Shown here: piece by piece, positions 1 to 6,598 of the stretch | Position numbering within the stretch: the first letter of the stretch is position 1 | Layout: every line of letters starts with the position of its first letter | NCBI GenBank assembly: GCA_012728445.1 | Contig: JAAYFA010000369.1 | Span: forward strand, 1 to 12,011 | Reading direction: 5' to 3' | DNA length: 12,011 bases | Source: Clostridiales bacterium | GTDB lineage: Bacteria > Bacillota > Clostridia > Oscillospirales > Acutalibacteraceae | Made by a program: the position numbers and the translations under genes | The notes under the pieces: generated by a model | What the model was told of the DNA's origin: nothing | Database searches by the model: none | Seen by the model: the letters and a program-made list of their open reading frames with translations, nothing else

Positions 1-368
1 AGGGGGTACATCGCAGCGGCTGCTACAGCACCCGCAACAAGGTCTGCGCCGACTTGCGCCGGGTTGTCTGTCAATATGTTCATGCTCGTTTTTACGCCGG
101 GGCCCAGTAGCAATGGCTTGCAACCGGTTATTTTTTCGGCGGCGATGGTGATCGCACCGGATAATTCGGGTACGACAGAGCTAATAACCGCACCCTTAAA
201 TTCAACGGGTTTTACGGCATAAAGGTTGAAAATATTAAAAAATTCCACCGCATATTGGTCAGCGGTCTTTGCTTTTTCTGTTGCAATGCGTGTGGCAAAC
301 AGCAACGTGTCTTGCGAAAATACGCCGATTGCGATGTTGGTATTGCCCGCATCAATGGCTAATAGCAT
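1..368 (-). CDS. coaX: Type III pantothenate kinase (CoaX), partial (3' end beyond the window)
   Basis: CoaX phosphorylates pantothenate in the first step of coenzyme A synthesis and is cytoplasmic. I read the minus strand from the ATG at 368 and found an open frame of 122 codons to the window edge. It begins MLLAIDAGNTNIAIGVF, which carries the N-terminal DxGNTN phosphate-binding motif (residues 6-11) of the ASKHA fold. SSVVP is near residues 63-67, GPGVKT near 89-94, and DNPAQVGAD near 101-109, all in the usual CoaX order. The residue after GAD is Leu, where many CoaX proteins have Arg (GADR). A GAGGTGA-type ribosome binding site lies just upstream (about 373-379 on the minus strand) and fits this start. 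The rest of the protein, about half, is outside the window. The gene is divergent from the hemolysin III family gene. Family assignment is firm; activity with Leu110 is inferred. Confidence 0.93.
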   Translation of the reverse strand, partial: MLLAIDAGNTNIAIGVFSQDTLLFATRIATEKAKTADQYAVEFFNIFNLYAVKPVEFKGAVISSVVPELSGAITIAAEKITGCKPLLLGPGVKTSMNILTDNPAQVGADLVAGAVAAAAMYP

Positions 369-396
369 GTAATCACCTCATGAGTTATGATTATAT

Positions 397-425
397 ATTA
401 TACATCATGCTTTCTCATAAATCAA
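397..425 (-). promoter_or_regulatory. Predicted sigma-A-type promoter of coaX
   Basis: Read on the minus strand, there is a -35-like TTGATT (plus-strand 420-425), a 17-bp spacer and a perfect -10 TATAAT (397-402). It sits about 30 bp before the coaX start, leaving a short leader that contains the ribosome binding site. This is motif-based only. Confidence 0.7.
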
Positions 426-436
426 ACCCACAATCC

Positions 437-465
437 TTGAATTTTGATTTTTTGTCGAGTATAAT
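437..465 (+). promoter_or_regulatory. Predicted sigma-A-type promoter of the hemolysin III family gene
   Basis: TTGAAT (437-442), a 17-bp spacer and TATAAT (460-465) form a good vegetative promoter pointing right. Its -35 lies only 11 bp from the -35 of the opposing coaX promoter, so the two are back to back. The leader to the ATG at 524 would be about 50 nt. Confidence 0.7.
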
Positions 466-523
466 ACCTTTAACCCTTCTTGTAATTTGGGGAATACTTA
501 AAACAGAGAGGATATCTTTTCAT

Positions 524-1195
524 ATGCAAGATGTTAAACTTCCGAACTATTCCAATCTTGAGGATAAAATTAATTCTGTCACGCACATGGTTGGTGTGCC
601 TCTTGGGGTTGTCGCTTTAGTGCTGTGTGTAAAGCGCAGTCTTGAATCCGGCTCCATGTGGAGTCTTGTGGCCTCTATTATTTACGGCTTGTCGATTATT
701 GTCTTGTTTGCGGGGTCGGCCACTTACCATTTTATCAGGCCGGGCAAAGCAAAAAAGGTCCTTCGTATCATAGACCATTGCGTGATTTTTTTACTGATTG
801 CGGGGTCTGTCACCCCCTATGCGCTTGTGGCTATTAGGCCGGAACACCCGCTGGCGTGTTGGCTGGGTATTGGTATTGCCTGGGGGGCAGCACTGTTTGG
901 TATCACGGGTACATCCATCAACCACGAAAAGTTTAAAAAAGTGCAGATGGTACTATATGTCGGCATTGGCTGGATATTGTTGGCGGGTATCAAAGTGTTG
1001 CTTGAGGTGTTCAGCGGTCCCTACCGTGCGGGTCTGTGGTTGCTGTTGGCAGGCGGCATTTGCTACACCGCCGGTGCCATCATGTATGGCGTTGGCAAAA
1101 AACTGCCGTATTTCCATGCAACTTTTCATATTTTTGTTTTGGCAGGCAGCATACTACACTTTTTTTCAGTCTACAATTATGTTCTTAAAATGTAG
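524..1195 (+). CDS. trhA: Hemolysin III / PAQR (TrhA) family integral membrane protein
   Basis: This is a 223-residue membrane protein with about seven predicted helices, the normal size for the bacterial hemolysin III family. The N-terminus has the family opening EDKINSVTH. The PAQR zinc-site pattern is complete: SxxxH at residues 65-69, Asp84 in the IIDH segment, and HxxxH at 198-202. The YTAGAIMYG and HIFVLAGSILHFF segments are also typical. Family members have been linked to membrane-lipid homeostasis; the old haemolysin name does not mean this protein is a toxin. The frame is open upstream to 269, but that part overlaps coaX and both promoters. The ATG at 524 has a GAGAGGA-type site about 10 nt upstream and gives the family's usual N-terminus. 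The gene has its own promoter and is followed by mscL after 62 bp. Confidence 0.9.
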   Translation: MQDVKLPNYSNLEDKINSVTHMVGVPLGVVALVLCVKRSLESGSMWSLVASIIYGLSIIVLFAGSATYHFIRPGKAKKVLRIIDHCVIFLLIAGSVTPYALVAIRPEHPLACWLGIGIAWGAALFGITGTSINHEKFKKVQMVLYVGIGWILLAGIKVLLEVFSGPYRAGLWLLLAGGICYTAGAIMYGVGKKLPYFHATFHIFVLAGSILHFFSVYNYVLKM

Positions 1196-1201
1196 TTTTT
1201 A

Positions 1202-1230
1202 TTGCAAACCAAAAATTTTTATGCTATGAT
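1202..1230 (+). promoter_or_regulatory. Predicted promoter of mscL
   Basis: TTGCAA (1202-1207), a 17-bp spacer and TATGAT (1225-1230), preceded by TGC as in an extended -10. It lies just after the stop of the preceding gene and about 28 bp before the mscL ATG, so mscL can be expressed on its own. The leader would carry only the AAGGGGTG ribosome binding site. Confidence 0.65.
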
Positions 1231-1257
1231 TGAGAAAATCTTTTAAGGGGTGTTATT

Positions 1258-1728
1258 ATGAAAAAAGGTAAGGGCTTAATCGGCGAATTTAAGGCGTTCC
1301 TCATGCGTGGCAATGTTATTGACTTGGCTGTAGGTATCATTATTGGCGGCGCGTTTCAGGCAATTGTAAAGTCACTTGTTGACAACATCATTATGCCGGT
1401 CATTAGCTTGTTGACGGGTGGAATCGACTTTAGCAACCTGTTTGTTGTCCTAAAGGGCGATGGCAAAACGACTTATGACACACTTGCGGCGGCACAGGAA
1501 GCGGGAGCGGCTACGCTCAACTACGGTCTTCTGATTGCCAGCATCATCAACTTTGTCATCATCGGCTTTGTCATCTTCCTGTTGGTTAAGGCGATTAACA
1601 CGTTATCCGAAAGAGCCAAGAAGCCGACACCGGAAGCGCCTGCAGTCGTTAAAGACTGCCCGTTCTGCAAGTCTGAAATTGATATTGCAGCCACAAGATG
1701 CCCTCACTGTACTTCCGAGATTGCTTAG
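1258..1728 (+). CDS. mscL: Large-conductance mechanosensitive channel MscL with C-terminal zinc-ribbon-like tail
   Basis: MscL is a homopentameric inner-membrane channel that opens under membrane tension and releases solutes during hypo-osmotic shock. The 156-residue protein has the family N-terminal helix and TM1 (about 8-50, with NVIDLAVGIIIGGAF and IIMPVISLLTGG), a periplasmic-side loop (about 53-87), and TM2 (about 88-112, ASIINFVIIGFVIFLLVKAIN). The C-terminal part ends in two CxxC pairs (Cys134/Cys137 and Cys148/Cys151), which look like a small zinc ribbon. This tail replaces the usual charged cytoplasmic bundle end, and some Firmicute MscL proteins are known to carry such tails. The start has an AAGGGG ribosome binding site 7-12 nt upstream. 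proC follows after 44 bp and may be co-transcribed. Confidence 0.96.
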   Translation: MKKGKGLIGEFKAFLMRGNVIDLAVGIIIGGAFQAIVKSLVDNIIMPVISLLTGGIDFSNLFVVLKGDGKTTYDTLAAAQEAGAATLNYGLLIASIINFVIIGFVIFLLVKAINTLSERAKKPTPEAPAVVKDCPFCKSEIDIAATRCPHCTSEIA

Positions 1729-1772
1729 TATACACAAATTTTAGGATTAACATGGAATAGGACTTATAAATT

Positions 1773-2591
1773 ATGAACATTGGTTTTATCGGTACCGGCA
1801 ACCTTGCAAACGCCATGATTAAAGGCGTGCTTCATGCCAAAGCAGTTGATGCACAAAAAATCTACGCGTATGATATTGACCCTGCAAAGCTGAGCCTTGC
1901 GGTGCAACAGCACGGCATTAACGCAGCATCGTCGCCTGAAGATTTGGTGGAAAAATGCGGCGTGATTCTGCTGGCGATTAAACCTGCCGATTTTCCCGCT
2001 CTGCTCAAACAGCTCGACACCGGTCTTAAGGCGAAAGATCCGCTGATTATCTCAGCTGCCGCGGGCAATTCCCTGGACTATATATCGTCCTTCCTCACCT
2101 ACGAGCCGGTACTTGTGCGCATTATGCCAAACATCAATGCCACTATTGGCGAAGCGATGTCCGCTTACTGCACAAACGGCAGACCGACCGATGAACAACT
2201 TCTCCTCGTGGAAAAACTCTGTTCGGCATTCGGCGAAGTTATCCCGCTGGACGAAAAGTATTTCCCGATGTTCGGCGTAATAGCCGGTGCGGCGCCCGCT
2301 TTTGCTTATATGTTTATTGACGAGCTCGCACGGGCGGGGGTCAAAATCGGTATGAATAAAAAACTTTCCCTGCAAATCGCCGCGCAAACGGTGCTGGGCA
2401 GTGCCAAGTATATTCTCGAAAGCGGGGAGCATCCCTACGAACTCATTGACAGAGTCTGCTCACCGGGCGGCACCACCATAGAAGGCATTGCGGCCCTGCA
2501 AGAATTCGGTTTTTCCAACGCGATAACCAAAGCGGTTGACCGCGCACTCGAAAAAGATATGAAGCTCGCAAGTTTGAAAAAAAACAATTAA
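1773..2591 (+). CDS. proC: Pyrroline-5-carboxylate reductase (ProC)
   Basis: ProC reduces pyrroline-5-carboxylate to proline with NAD(P)H, the last step of proline synthesis, in the cytoplasm. The 272-residue protein has the usual family length. The N-terminal Rossmann fold opens MNIGFIGTGNLANAM (GxGxxA at residues 7-12). SAAAG (about 94-98) and RIMPN (116-120) follow. The C-terminal dimerisation domain carries the hallmark SPGGTT at 230-235 in RVCSPGGTTIEG. The segment usually read GSGPA is GAAPA here (about 172-176). The ATG at 1773 has an AATAGGA site about 11 nt upstream. No clear promoter lies in the 44-bp gap after mscL, so read-through or a weak promoter is likely. A strong hairpin follows the stop. 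Confidence 0.96.
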   Translation: MNIGFIGTGNLANAMIKGVLHAKAVDAQKIYAYDIDPAKLSLAVQQHGINAASSPEDLVEKCGVILLAIKPADFPALLKQLDTGLKAKDPLIISAAAGNSLDYISSFLTYEPVLVRIMPNINATIGEAMSAYCTNGRPTDEQLLLVEKLCSAFGEVIPLDEKYFPMFGVIAGAAPAFAYMFIDELARAGVKIGMNKKLSLQIAAQTVLGSAKYILESGEHPYELIDRVCSPGGTTIEGIAALQEFGFSNAITKAVDRALEKDMKLASLKKNN

Positions 2592-2594
2592 TAC

Positions 2595-2642
2595 ATTGCT
2601 AAAGCGAGGGTGTACTTTGGTACACCCTCGCTTTATAGCAAT
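2595..2642. terminator. Strong hairpin after proC, probable transcription terminator
   Basis: A perfect 15-bp stem pairs AAAGCGAGGGTGTAC (2601-2615) with 2620-2634 around a TTTG loop. It is extended by ATTGCT/AGCAAT (2595-2600 with 2637-2642) past a two-base bulge. It sits just after the proC stop, where a terminator is expected. The plus-strand T-run after it is weak (ATTTAGCTTTTAACC), so it is not a textbook intrinsic terminator. On the minus strand a T8 run lies about 13 nt beyond it. It may end proC transcripts or protect the 3' end. Confidence 0.7.
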
Positions 2643-2705
2643 TTAGCTTTTAACCTGTCCGGTAAGCCGGCAAGATTTAATCTATATAAATAAAGGGGAC
2701 TGCTT

Positions 2706-4340
2706 ATGTTAAAGTGCATCATGTTAAGCTCCATGGCAAAGGTCTTTGCCGGCGAAGAGCCGGTCAACAGCCCCATTCAAAAACTTTCGATATTTAAAAA
2801 TGAAAGAACATCATTTCAAACAGCCTTATATCTCAACGATAAAAAAGAGTTGACTGTTGACCTGCAAGTCAATTCTGTACTTGCGGCAAACATCAAAGTT
2901 TATACGGTTGAGTCTATCCCATCGGCAATGCCGGCCTACAAAGACCATGACGACTACTACCTGAGCACCGAACCCGGGCTTTTCCCCGATCTTTTACGCC
3001 CGCTTGAAGGGCCGTTACTGTTAAAGTCGGGACAATGGCAAAGCGTCTGGTTTGAGCTTGACCCTGCCGGTAAAATCGAAGCCGGGGAGTACCCGGTCGA
3101 AATTGTATTCGCATCCAAAGACAAAGTGTTGTGCTCCGCGAGCCTTGTGGTTGAAATTATCAACGTCGCTTTACCCCCTCAAACCCTGCTCCACACCAAC
3201 TGGTTCCATACCGACTGCCTTGCCACTTACTATAAAATAGAAGTTTTCAGCGAAGAGCATTGGCGTATTGTTGAAAAGTACGTTAAAAACGCTGTCTATC
3301 ACGGCATCAATTTTATTTTGACCCCCTTGTTCACCCCACCGCTTGATACGCAGCCGGGCGGGGAACGCCCGACCGTACAGCTCGTGGATGTCATCAAGCA
3401 AGGCGATCAATACAGCTTTAATTTTGACAAGCTAAAACGCTGGGTTGACATGTGTGACCGTTGTGGTGTTGAATTTTTTGAAATGTCCCACCTCTTTTCT
3501 CAGTGGGGGGCAATGCACGCCCCAAAGGTGGAAGCAGTGGTGGACGGTAAACCTGTTCAACTGTTTGGGTGGAAAACTTGGGCGGCAAGCAAAAAATATA
3601 CAGCATTTTTAATCGCCTTTGCCGCGGCGCTGAATGGTTTTATTGACGAAAACGGCATCAAGGAACGCTGTTTTTTCCATGTTTCCGATGAACCGAGTTT
3701 GTTGCAATACAATGCCTATAAAAAAAGAAGCCTGCTTGTTGAAGAGCTGTTCCCTGGCTTCCCTGTAATAGACGCCCTTTCAGACTTCAAATTCTACAGT
3801 AAAGGTGCCGTAAAAATACCAATTCCGGCCAACAACCACATTGAGCCCTTTATCGGCAAGGTGCCGGAACTTTGGACTTATTACTGCTGTGGTCAACATA
3901 AAAACTATGTATCCAACCGCTTTTTCGCCATGCCTTCCCAACGCAATCGTGTGCTCGGTATGCAGTTGTATAAGTTTGATGTGAAAGGCTTTTTGCAGTG
4001 GGGCTACAACTTTTGGTATTCGCAGTATTCTATAAGGGAGATAAACCCCTTTGAAGAAAGCGACGCGGGCAAAGCCTTCCCCTCGGGCGATGCTTATGTC
4101 GTTTACCCCGGTGATGACGGTACTCCGCTGAACTCCCTGCGCCTGAAAGTGTTTTACGATGCCTTGCAGGATATGCGTGCTTTGCAGTTGCTGGAGAGCT
4201 TTGTCGGTAAAGAAAAAACACTCGCCTTACTTGAAGAAGGGCTGTCGGAACCCATCACGTTCAGTTCCTACCCCCGCAGTGAAGATTGGCACCTAGCAAA
4301 ACGGGAACAGATAAACGCAGCGATAGAGAAACAACTATAA
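2706..4340 (+). CDS. GH123/DUF4091-type glycoside hydrolase-like protein
   Basis: The 544-residue protein resembles the DUF4091 family, now associated with GH123 beta-N-acetylgalactosaminidases. An N-terminal beta-rich region (about 1-155) is followed by a barrel-like part. The likely catalytic motif is HVSDEPS with Asp328-Glu329, matching the paired Asp-Glu of GH123 enzymes, which use substrate-assisted catalysis. Further support is the aromatic segment LQWGYNFWYSQYS near 429-442 and GDAYVVYPGDDG near 461-472, followed by LRLKVFYDALQDMRALQLLE, a typical end of this family. There is no signal peptide or membrane segment, so a cytoplasmic enzyme acting on imported glycans is inferred. An AAAGGGGA site precedes the ATG. 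No neighbour is a sugar transporter or another glycosidase, so the substrate is unknown. I saw no convincing promoter in the 60 bp upstream. Confidence 0.8.
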   Translation: MLKCIMLSSMAKVFAGEEPVNSPIQKLSIFKNERTSFQTALYLNDKKELTVDLQVNSVLAANIKVYTVESIPSAMPAYKDHDDYYLSTEPGLFPDLLRPLEGPLLLKSGQWQSVWFELDPAGKIEAGEYPVEIVFASKDKVLCSASLVVEIINVALPPQTLLHTNWFHTDCLATYYKIEVFSEEHWRIVEKYVKNAVYHGINFILTPLFTPPLDTQPGGERPTVQLVDVIKQGDQYSFNFDKLKRWVDMCDRCGVEFFEMSHLFSQWGAMHAPKVEAVVDGKPVQLFGWKTWAASKKYTAFLIAFAAALNGFIDENGIKERCFFHVSDEPSLLQYNAYKKRSLLVEELFPGFPVIDALSDFKFYSKGAVKIPIPANNHIEPFIGKVPELWTYYCCGQHKNYVSNRFFAMPSQRNRVLGMQLYKFDVKGFLQWGYNFWYSQYSIREINPFEESDAGKAFPSGDAYVVYPGDDGTPLNSLRLKVFYDALQDMRALQLLESFVGKEKTLALLEEGLSEPITFSSYPRSEDWHLAKREQINAAIEKQL

Positions 4341-4363
4341 AAAATACGGGGGACGGCAGACTA

Positions 4364-4392
4364 TTACAAAACTCTTTAAAAAGTGCTAAAAT
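4364..4392 (+). promoter_or_regulatory. Candidate promoter of agrAC
   Basis: TTACAA (4364-4369), a 17-bp spacer and TAAAAT (4387-4392) with TGC directly in front, as in an extended -10. The -35 is poor. It would give a leader of about 100 nt that includes the paired structure at 4444-4488. The surrounding gap (4341-4505) has no gene. Confidence 0.4.
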
Positions 4393-4443
4393 GACATAAT
4401 AACTATAGCAAAAAGACACAGAAAAAGAATATTGCTATGGGAC

Positions 4444-4488
4444 GAATAGAAGGCGCCTCAGTGCCCGATTAACCGGACACATCTATTC
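4444..4488 (+). promoter_or_regulatory. Inverted-repeat structure in the leader of agrA
   Basis: GAATAGA (4444-4450) pairs with TCTATTC (4482-4488). Inside lie the self-complementary AGGCGCCT (4451-4458) and a second stem of GTGCCCG (4461-4467) with CGGACAC (4474-4480), which has one mismatch and a six-base loop. Together they could form a branched RNA ending 5-10 nt before the AAAGGAGAG ribosome binding site of agrA. It matches no riboswitch I know. It could also be a DNA operator. Confidence 0.45.
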
Positions 4489-4505
4489 AGGGAAAGGAGA
4501 GTAAG

Positions 4506-5216
4506 ATGAGAGTAGCTGTTTGTGATGACGAGAAGGTATACAGAGATGCAATAACTGAACATTTAAAACCGTTCAAAGAAATAAACCCCGAAATGATAGT
4601 GGATGAATTTTGCTGCGGTGAGAATTTGCTAGCGGCATATGAACAAGGGGAAAGGTTTGACTTGATATTTTTAGATGTTGAGATGAAAGAACTATCCGGC
4701 GTTGATACCGCTCAAAAGATAAGAGTGTTAGATACCACTGTAATATTGATTTTTATTACTAGCCATACAAAATATGTTCCGGAAGCTTTTATAGTGAATG
4801 CGTTTCAGTTCTTGGTAAAACCTGTCGGGAAGGAAGTATTCAACAAGGAATTTGAGAGAGCTTTAACTACATACAAAAAAATGAAATATAAGTACCAAAT
4901 TATGGTAAAAGGAAAACCTATTATTTTGGAAGTCAAAGACATCCTTTATATTGAAACATTTGGAAGGCGTTTAAGGGCAGTTACAAATACAAACATATAC
5001 GAGTTTAACGGGAATATAAGCGCTGAAGAAAAAAAGTTAGCCGGTTACGGCTTTGCCCGGTGCCACAAGGGGGTTCTTGTTAATATGCATTATATATTCC
5101 GGTCCGAAAACAATTCGTTTGTTTTGCTGAATGAACAAACTGTACCGATAAGCAAGCATTATAAAAATGAAGCTTTGTCAAAATTGAATAAATTTATTTC
5201 AGGGTGTAGCATATGA
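4506..5216 (+). CDS. agrA: AgrA-like response regulator (receiver + LytTR DNA-binding domain)
   Basis: This 236-residue two-component regulator has an N-terminal receiver domain (about 1-120) with acidic Asp7/Asp8, phospho-acceptor Asp57 in FLDVEM, Ser86 in ITSHT and Lys105 in FLVKP. The C-terminal LytTR domain (about 130-236) has the typical YIETFGRRLRAV, FARCHKGVLVNMHYI and VPISKHYKNEA segments. LytTR regulators such as AgrA bind paired direct repeats about 21-22 bp apart. A repeat pair of that geometry occurs in this locus at 6504-6538. The start has a strong AAAGGAGAG site (about 4492-4500). The stop overlaps the kinase start as ATGA, so the two proteins are translationally coupled. The assignment to the AgrA/LytTR class is firm; the exact regulon is inferred. 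Confidence 0.93.
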   Translation: MRVAVCDDEKVYRDAITEHLKPFKEINPEMIVDEFCCGENLLAAYEQGERFDLIFLDVEMKELSGVDTAQKIRVLDTTVILIFITSHTKYVPEAFIVNAFQFLVKPVGKEVFNKEFERALTTYKKMKYKYQIMVKGKPIILEVKDILYIETFGRRLRAVTNTNIYEFNGNISAEEKKLAGYGFARCHKGVLVNMHYIFRSENNSFVLLNEQTVPISKHYKNEALSKLNKFISGCSI

Positions 5217-6505
5217 AGATATTTGTTGATGTTCTTGGCTCAGTAATTGAGGTAATGGTTCTTATTTATTTTTTCAATCGTGTTATTGGTCAACAACGGA
5301 GTTCGAAAACAGTTAAGATAATAGTGAATTTACTATATATAATTCTTTTTACAGCTACTTCAACTCTTGCGTTGTCATCAAATGTTGTTCCGGTCGTAGC
5401 TTTCTCAGCTATAATTATGTATAGCATCATATTGTATGATGCTAAGATAATTAAAAAAACACTATATTCATTAATGATATTTGTTTTTGGTATACTGTCA
5501 GAAATTATTGTTGGCGCTACTGTTTGTGCAATCAACAACATAAGTGTCGAGAGTTCACAAACTAATGTTTATTTTTATTTGCAAGCAATGCTCATATCTA
5601 AACTGTTGCTTTTCTTTTTATTTAGAATCATAGGATTATTTGAGTTTAACAACAAAATTGAAGTCAACATCAAGTCCTTAATAGCAGTGCTTGTTATACC
5701 AATAGCAAGCATAGTCATTATTTATTATTTCGCGATGATTGCATATAAAACAGAAAGCGTAGTTTCTACGGCGGTTCTAATGATAGTAACCATCTTGACT
5801 ATTTTATCAAATATAGCTACTTTCTATTTGTTGGAGAGGCAGATAAAACTGCAAAAAACCGAGGAAACACTGTGCAATTTAGAGAAACAATACAAATTGC
5901 AGGCTGATTACTATACCGAACTAAAACAAAACATGGTTTTGTCAAACAAAAACACACATGATATAAAAAATTTTGTTATTGCAATCTCTTCATATGTTGA
6001 CAATAAAAAGTATGACATGGTAAAAAGTAAAATTGAAGAGTTTTATGAAAAAATTCCTAATTCAAACAAAGTGGAAACCGGAAATGACGCTGTAAGTGCC
6101 TTGGTACAGTCAAAGCTGAAAGACATTAATGAGGAGATTCCAAACAACAATATTTCAATTATTATTCCTGGAAAAATAAAGATTGATGAAATTGATTTAT
6201 GTATTTTAATCGGTAATGCTGTTGACAATGCGGTTGAAGCGTGCAAAAAAATTGAAGAGACTGAAAACCGGATGCTTGAAATAAAGATATTCCCTGTTAA
6301 TGGACAACTTTCAATGCTATTTACAAACTCGAAAAATTCCATGGAGAAAAAGCCGCCCGGACTTTTCAAAACAACAAAGGCGGATTCTTTTATGCACGGG
6401 TTCGGAATTGAAAACATGAGGAATATCTGCCGGAAATACGACGGAAACATATCTTTTGACATCTCTGCAAACCGATTTATCCTCAGTATTTTGTTGCCTA
6501 ATTGA
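5213..6505 (+). CDS. agrC: AgrC-like sensor histidine kinase (GHKL, multi-pass sensor)
   Basis: The 430-residue kinase has a hydrophobic N-terminal half with about six helices (roughly 1-208). That is the layout of AgrC receptors for cyclic peptides. A coiled-coil/DHp region (about 209-285) contains the likely phospho-acceptor His249 in NTHDIKNF, the HDxxN form of AgrC/HPK10 kinases. The GHKL ATPase domain shows the N box at 335-343 (NAVDNAVEA) and the G box HGFGIEN at 395-401. There is no periplasmic sensor domain, which agrees with sensing a ligand at the membrane. It starts within the agrA stop (ATGA), with AGGGTG 7-12 nt upstream. Codon and base use are strongly AT-rich compared with 1-4340. 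The cognate ligand is inferred to be the product of agrD in the same locus. Confidence 0.92.
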   Translation: MKIFVDVLGSVIEVMVLIYFFNRVIGQQRSSKTVKIIVNLLYIILFTATSTLALSSNVVPVVAFSAIIMYSIILYDAKIIKKTLYSLMIFVFGILSEIIVGATVCAINNISVESSQTNVYFYLQAMLISKLLLFFLFRIIGLFEFNNKIEVNIKSLIAVLVIPIASIVIIYYFAMIAYKTESVVSTAVLMIVTILTILSNIATFYLLERQIKLQKTEETLCNLEKQYKLQADYYTELKQNMVLSNKNTHDIKNFVIAISSYVDNKKYDMVKSKIEEFYEKIPNSNKVETGNDAVSALVQSKLKDINEEIPNNNISIIIPGKIKIDEIDLCILIGNAVDNAVEACKKIEETENRMLEIKIFPVNGQLSMLFTNSKNSMEKKPPGLFKTTKADSFMHGFGIENMRNICRKYDGNISFDISANRFILSILLPN

Positions 6506-6538
6506 CCTCTTCGACAAGAAAATGGACCTGTTCGACAA
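6504..6538 (+). promoter_or_regulatory. Direct repeat pair, candidate AgrA (LytTR) operator of agrBD
   Basis: GACCTCTTCGACAA (6504-6517) and GACCTGTTCGACAA (6525-6538) differ at one base and have a 21-bp period, which puts them on the same DNA face. Known LytTR-family sites (AgrA, plantaricin-type regulators) are direct repeats of this spacing next to the -35 of the target promoter. The second copy holds a GTTNR core. A -35-like TTGAAT follows six bases later. The first repeat begins at the agrC stop codon. Confidence 0.7.
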
Positions 6539-6544
6539 ATCCTA

Positions 6545-6577
6545 TTGAATTTAATCGTTATAGATGATAACTTATTA
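6545..6577 (+). promoter_or_regulatory. Candidate activator-dependent promoter of agrBD
   Basis: TTGAAT (6545-6550) lies six bases after the repeat pair. The -10 is not clear: TAACTT (6568-6573) gives a 17-bp spacer, and TTATTA (6572-6577) a longer one. A poor -10 or long spacer is usual for promoters that need a LytTR activator. Only the position and the -35 are well supported. Confidence 0.45.
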
Positions 6578-6598
6578 GACAAAGGGGAGCGATAATTT

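Noticed and set aside
269..523. N-terminal extension of the hemolysin III family protein
   Set aside because: It overlaps coaX and both predicted promoters and gives a non-family N-terminus. The ATG at 524 has a ribosome binding site and the usual length.
798..1229. Plus-strand open frame of 143 codons inside the hemolysin III family gene
   Set aside because: It is an out-of-frame shadow rich in Cys, Trp and Arg with no motif; the true frame carries the full PAQR pattern.
6043..6582. Minus-strand open frame of 179 codons opposite agrC
   Set aside because: agrC is well supported by kinase motifs over the same bases. The antisense frame shows no domain and crosses the regulatory repeats.
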